Positions 21,419-23,212 of a stretch of 23,212 nt of DNA are shown here, piece by piece (the stretch's first letter is position 1; each line of letters opens with the position of its first letter). The DNA comes from an uncultured Collinsella sp. (GTDB taxonomy: Bacteria > Actinomycetota > Coriobacteriia > Coriobacteriales > Coriobacteriaceae). The notes under the pieces were generated by a model. The model ran no database searches. It was not told the DNA's origin and saw only the letters and a list, made by a program, of their open reading frames with translations. The position numbers were made by a program, and so were the translations under genes. The stretch is taken from positions 1 to 23,212 of the forward strand of contig CABUMZ010000012.1 in the NCBI GenBank assembly GCA_902492825.1, given 5' to 3'.

Positions 21419-22192
21419 CTATCCCAGCTCCTGCATGCGGCGGTAGATTTCGCAGATACCCTTGATGGTGAGCTGTCCGTCGACCACGTCGAAGGCATCG
21501 GTCGAATCGGCGACGATGCTGGCGAGACCGCCCGTGGCGATAACGGTGGCATCCTCGCGGCCCAGCTCGCGCTTCATGCGCGCGACCAGGCCCTCGGCCA
21601 TGGCGGCGGCGCCCGTTACGGCGCCCACCTTGATGCACTCCTCGGTATCGCGGCCGATGGCGTGCTCGGGCGCCTCGAGCGGAACGCTGGCGAGTTTGGC
21701 GGCTCGGGCGGCGAGCGCGTCCATCGAAATGCGGATGCCCGGCGCGATCGCTCCGCCAATGTAATAACCGTCCTCATCGATGACGTCGATATTGGTCGCG
21801 GTGCCAAAGTCCACCACGATTGCCGGCGCGCCGTAGAAAGTTTCGGCCGCAACGGCGTTAGCGACGCGATCGGCGCCTACGGCCTGGGGACGCGCCGCGC
21901 GCAGCTTGGTCACCGCGGCCGTCTGCGGTCCGATGACGATGGCGTCTGCCGCGATGCGGTCGGCCACGGCGTGCCACTCGCGCGAGAGCTGCGGCACCAC
22001 GCCGGCAAAGGCGATCGCGTCGACCGCGTCGAGCGAAAGGCCGTACATCTTAAAGAAGCCCATCAGACGCACGTGGATCTCGTCGGCGGTATAGGAGCGG
22101 TCGGTGGGCATGCGCCACGACTGCACCAGCTCGTTTCCGTCAAACAGGCCCATGGCCGTCTGCGTGTTTCCCATATCGATAGCGAGCAGCAT
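21419..22192 (-). CDS. coaX: Type III pantothenate kinase
   Basis: The 257-residue enzyme phosphorylates pantothenate in the first committed step of coenzyme A synthesis. CoaX belongs to the ASKHA fold. The sequence shows the phosphate loop AIDMGNTQTAMGLF (4-17), GPQTAAV, GADRVANAVAA, the adenosine-side VVDFGTATNIDVID, GGAIAPGIRISMDAL and the C-terminal VIATGGLASIVA segment. All key motifs are present and the length is normal. The ATG follows GGGAG on the minus strand. It is read towards the ATPase cassette and converges with it. In Gram-positive genomes CoaX replaces the CoaA-type kinases; no other CoA gene is in the window. Confidence 0.95.
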   Translation of the reverse strand: MLLAIDMGNTQTAMGLFDGNELVQSWRMPTDRSYTADEIHVRLMGFFKMYGLSLDAVDAIAFAGVVPQLSREWHAVADRIAADAIVIGPQTAAVTKLRAARPQAVGADRVANAVAAETFYGAPAIVVDFGTATNIDVIDEDGYYIGGAIAPGIRISMDALAARAAKLASVPLEAPEHAIGRDTEECIKVGAVTGAAAMAEGLVARMKRELGREDATVIATGGLASIVADSTDAFDVVDGQLTIKGICEIYRRMQELG

Positions 22193-22228
22193 GTCTACTC
22201 CCGGTGTCGGCGTAAATGGACGCGCACC

Positions 22229-22234
22229 ATTGTA
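22229..22234 (-). promoter_or_regulatory. candidate -10 box for coaX
   Basis: TACAAT on the minus strand lies 36 nt upstream of the coaX start codon. No good -35 hexamer is seen at normal spacing. Confidence 0.35.
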
Positions 22235-22328
22235 TACGTGCTGTCGGCAGCGCTAGGCTGTGATTCGTTCACGGCGATATGGGCTGAGGGTTTTAAATAT
22301 GAAGGAATTATGCTCTACGAGATTTTCC

Positions 22329-22357
22329 TTGCCGTTTACCGAACTCCCACGTAATAT
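22329..22357 (+). promoter_or_regulatory. promoter of the initiator tRNA gene
   Basis: TTGCCG (22329-22334) and TAATAT (22352-22357) are separated by exactly 17 nt. The start site would fall near 22364, about 25 nt before the mature 5' end of the tRNA, as expected for a short leader removed by RNase P. Confidence 0.6.
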
Positions 22358-22388
22358 TCTTTCTTGCGCACATGAGGCGTCCAGACAT

Positions 22389-22465
22389 TGCGGGGTGGAG
22401 CAGTCTGGTAGCTCGCCGGGCTCATAACCCGGAGGTCGTAGGTTCAAATCCTGCCCCCGCGACCA
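22389..22465 (+). tRNA. initiator tRNA-Met (CAT)
   Basis: The 77-base cloverleaf has acceptor TGCGGGG against CCCCGCG, D stem GAGC/GCTC and anticodon loop CTCATAA. The anticodon stem is CCGGG/CCCGG, T loop TTCAAAT, discriminator A and an encoded CCA. Three stacked G-C pairs next to the anticodon loop and a weak first acceptor pair (T1 opposite G72) mark it as the initiator rather than the elongator. It is a single-gene transcript with its own promoter and terminator. Confidence 0.95.
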
Positions 22466-22474
22466 AGAACTTGC

Positions 22475-22504
22475 AGCTCGTCGGCCTAGCCGGCGAGCTT
22501 TTTT
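22475..22504 (+). terminator. Rho-independent terminator of the tRNA gene
   Basis: AGCTCGTCGG (22475-22484) pairs with CCGGCGAGCT (22490-22499), with one wobble and a CCTAG loop, followed by five T residues. It begins 10 nt after the tRNA CCA end. Confidence 0.9.
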
Positions 22505-22554
22505 GTTATTTCGGGACCGTGTTCTCGGTCCAATTCTCGGCCTCTCAAACAAAA

Positions 22555-22609
22555 TCTCGACCTGTAACATCTAGACCCGATTTAGGCGGCTAGGTGTTAC
22601 AGATCGAGA
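22555..22609. repeat. 20-bp imperfect inverted repeat
   Basis: TCTCGACCTGTAACATCTAG (22555-22574) is mirrored by CTAGGTGTTACAGATCGAGA (22590-22609), with two non-Watson-Crick positions in 20 and a 15-base loop. On the minus strand it is followed by TTTTGTTT, as in a terminator, but no minus-strand gene lies upstream. It may be another dispersed element. The rest of the 286-base gap before the reductase gene holds only the tRNA terminator and a weak promoter candidate. Confidence 0.7.
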
Positions 22610-22669
22610 AAAACCCGCTGTTGGGCTCATCCCATCCACCTGCCGCTACCTGCTGTCCGCCGATTTCCG

Positions 22670-22699
22670 TTGCGCTGCTGTATTCCCATGCCATATCCT
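22670..22699 (+). promoter_or_regulatory. weak promoter candidate for the flavin oxidoreductase gene
   Basis: TTGCGC (22670-22675) and TATCCT (22694-22699) are separated by 18 nt, 52 nt upstream of the start codon. Each box matches only four of six consensus bases. Confidence 0.25.
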
Positions 22700-22751
22700 C
22701 TAGATAACTACGCGGCATCATCGCCGCCGCGCCTACAAGAGAGGAATGTCC

Positions 22752-23212
22752 ATGACCACACCTGCATCCAAGCTGCTCCAGCCCATTACGGTTGGCCCCC
22801 TTGAGCTCAAGAACCGCATTATGTTTCCGCCGCTGACCACCGGCTACGAGGAGCGTGACGGTTCCATCGGCGAGCGCAGCCTGGCTTTTTACGAGCGCTT
22901 GGCCCGTGGCGGCGTGAGCTACATCGTCATCGGCGACGTCGCTCCCGTCATGACCGCAAGCCCCACGCCCAAGCTGGCGACCGACGCCCAGATCCCCACG
23001 TTTAAGGCACTGGCCGACGTCGTCCACAAGCACGGCGCCAAGGTCGCGCTGCAGCTGTTCCACCCCGAGTACGACGTGCCCGGTGTCGGCCGCATGGTCA
23101 TGGGCTCCATGACTGCCGCCAAGGCCGCGCAAGAGGCCAAGGCCGCCGGCGACGAGGTGACCTTTGCCGCCAAGATGGCCGAGTCCAACGAGATCCGCAA
23201 GCAGGCATACGC
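22752..23212 (+). CDS. NADH:flavin oxidoreductase, old yellow enzyme family (5' part, runs off the window)
   Basis: The first 153 codons of a flavin-dependent reductase are present, and the frame stays open to the window edge. The N-terminus, LLQPITVGPLELKNRIMFPP, is the standard start of the FMN-binding TIM barrel of old-yellow-enzyme proteins. IGERSLAFYERLARGGVSYIVIGDV and FKALADVVHKHGAKVALQLFHPEYD are its second and third conserved blocks. Many anaerobe members continue into an FeS/FAD module, as in 2,4-dienoyl-CoA reductase or the BaiCD/BaiH enoate reductases, but that part is not visible, so the substrate cannot be assigned. In the His-rich LQLFHPEYDV stretch the usual QLxHxGR reads QLFHPEY. 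The start has AGAGAGG upstream. Confidence 0.85.
   Translation, partial: MTTPASKLLQPITVGPLELKNRIMFPPLTTGYEERDGSIGERSLAFYERLARGGVSYIVIGDVAPVMTASPTPKLATDAQIPTFKALADVVHKHGAKVALQLFHPEYDVPGVGRMVMGSMTAAKAAQEAKAAGDEVTFAAKMAESNEIRKQAY

Noticed and set aside
22389..23212. Integrated element at the tRNA gene
   Set aside because: The tRNA is intact, there is no second copy of its 3' end in the window, and no integrase gene is seen. Only an unexplained inverted repeat lies nearby.

Overview
The window is high-G+C actinobacterial DNA. I infer Coriobacteriia, most likely Collinsella. The reasons are the anaerobe-type NfnAB pair, the fused two-domain ECF ATPase, the actinobacterial-looking initiator tRNA, and gaps crowded with palindromic repeats. 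No rRNA, CRISPR array, transposase or phage gene is visible. Most of it is ordinary chromosomal housekeeping DNA. The accessory material is a palindrome-bounded ATPase cassette near 20-21.4 kb and several inverted-repeat elements, one of them inside a coding sequence.

Layout. 0.2-1.9 kb: an extracytoplasmic parvulin-type foldase and a YqeY-family protein. 2.1-5.2 kb: a four-gene polar amino-acid ABC transporter (ATPase, Tat-type lipoprotein binding protein, two permeases) in the same order as the glutamate uptake operon gluABCD. 5.2-5.9 kb: a cytidylate-kinase-like protein. 6.0-8.2 kb (minus): nfnB and nfnA, the electron-bifurcating ferredoxin:NAD(P) transhydrogenase. 8.6-12.0 kb (minus): glmU, prs and pth, a classic cell-wall/PRPP/translation cluster. 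12.2-15.5 kb (plus): a group of ECF vitamin-transporter genes (EcfT, a fused double ATPase, an S component). 15.6-17.3 kb: exonuclease III and a divergent sirtuin. 17.4-19.9 kb: a folP-folK fusion with a large low-complexity insertion, followed directly by a degenerate biotin-ligase-like protein. 20.1-21.3 kb: an AAA/DUF4143 ATPase bracketed by 43-base palindromes. 21.4-22.2 kb (minus): type III pantothenate kinase. 22.4 kb: initiator tRNA-Met. 22.75 kb to the end: the start of an old-yellow-enzyme-type reductase.

The most interesting items are three. First, the ATPase cassette carries three near-identical palindromes, one just before the gene's Shine-Dalgarno and one 8 nt after its stop. Second, a roughly 191-bp segment with terminal inverted repeats encodes almost the whole linker of the fused ECF ATPase in frame. 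Third, several other long hairpins or inverted repeats sit in the gaps at 8.4-8.6, 9.34, 15.5 and 22.56 kb. All repeat-family statements rest on this window alone and need a genome-wide search.
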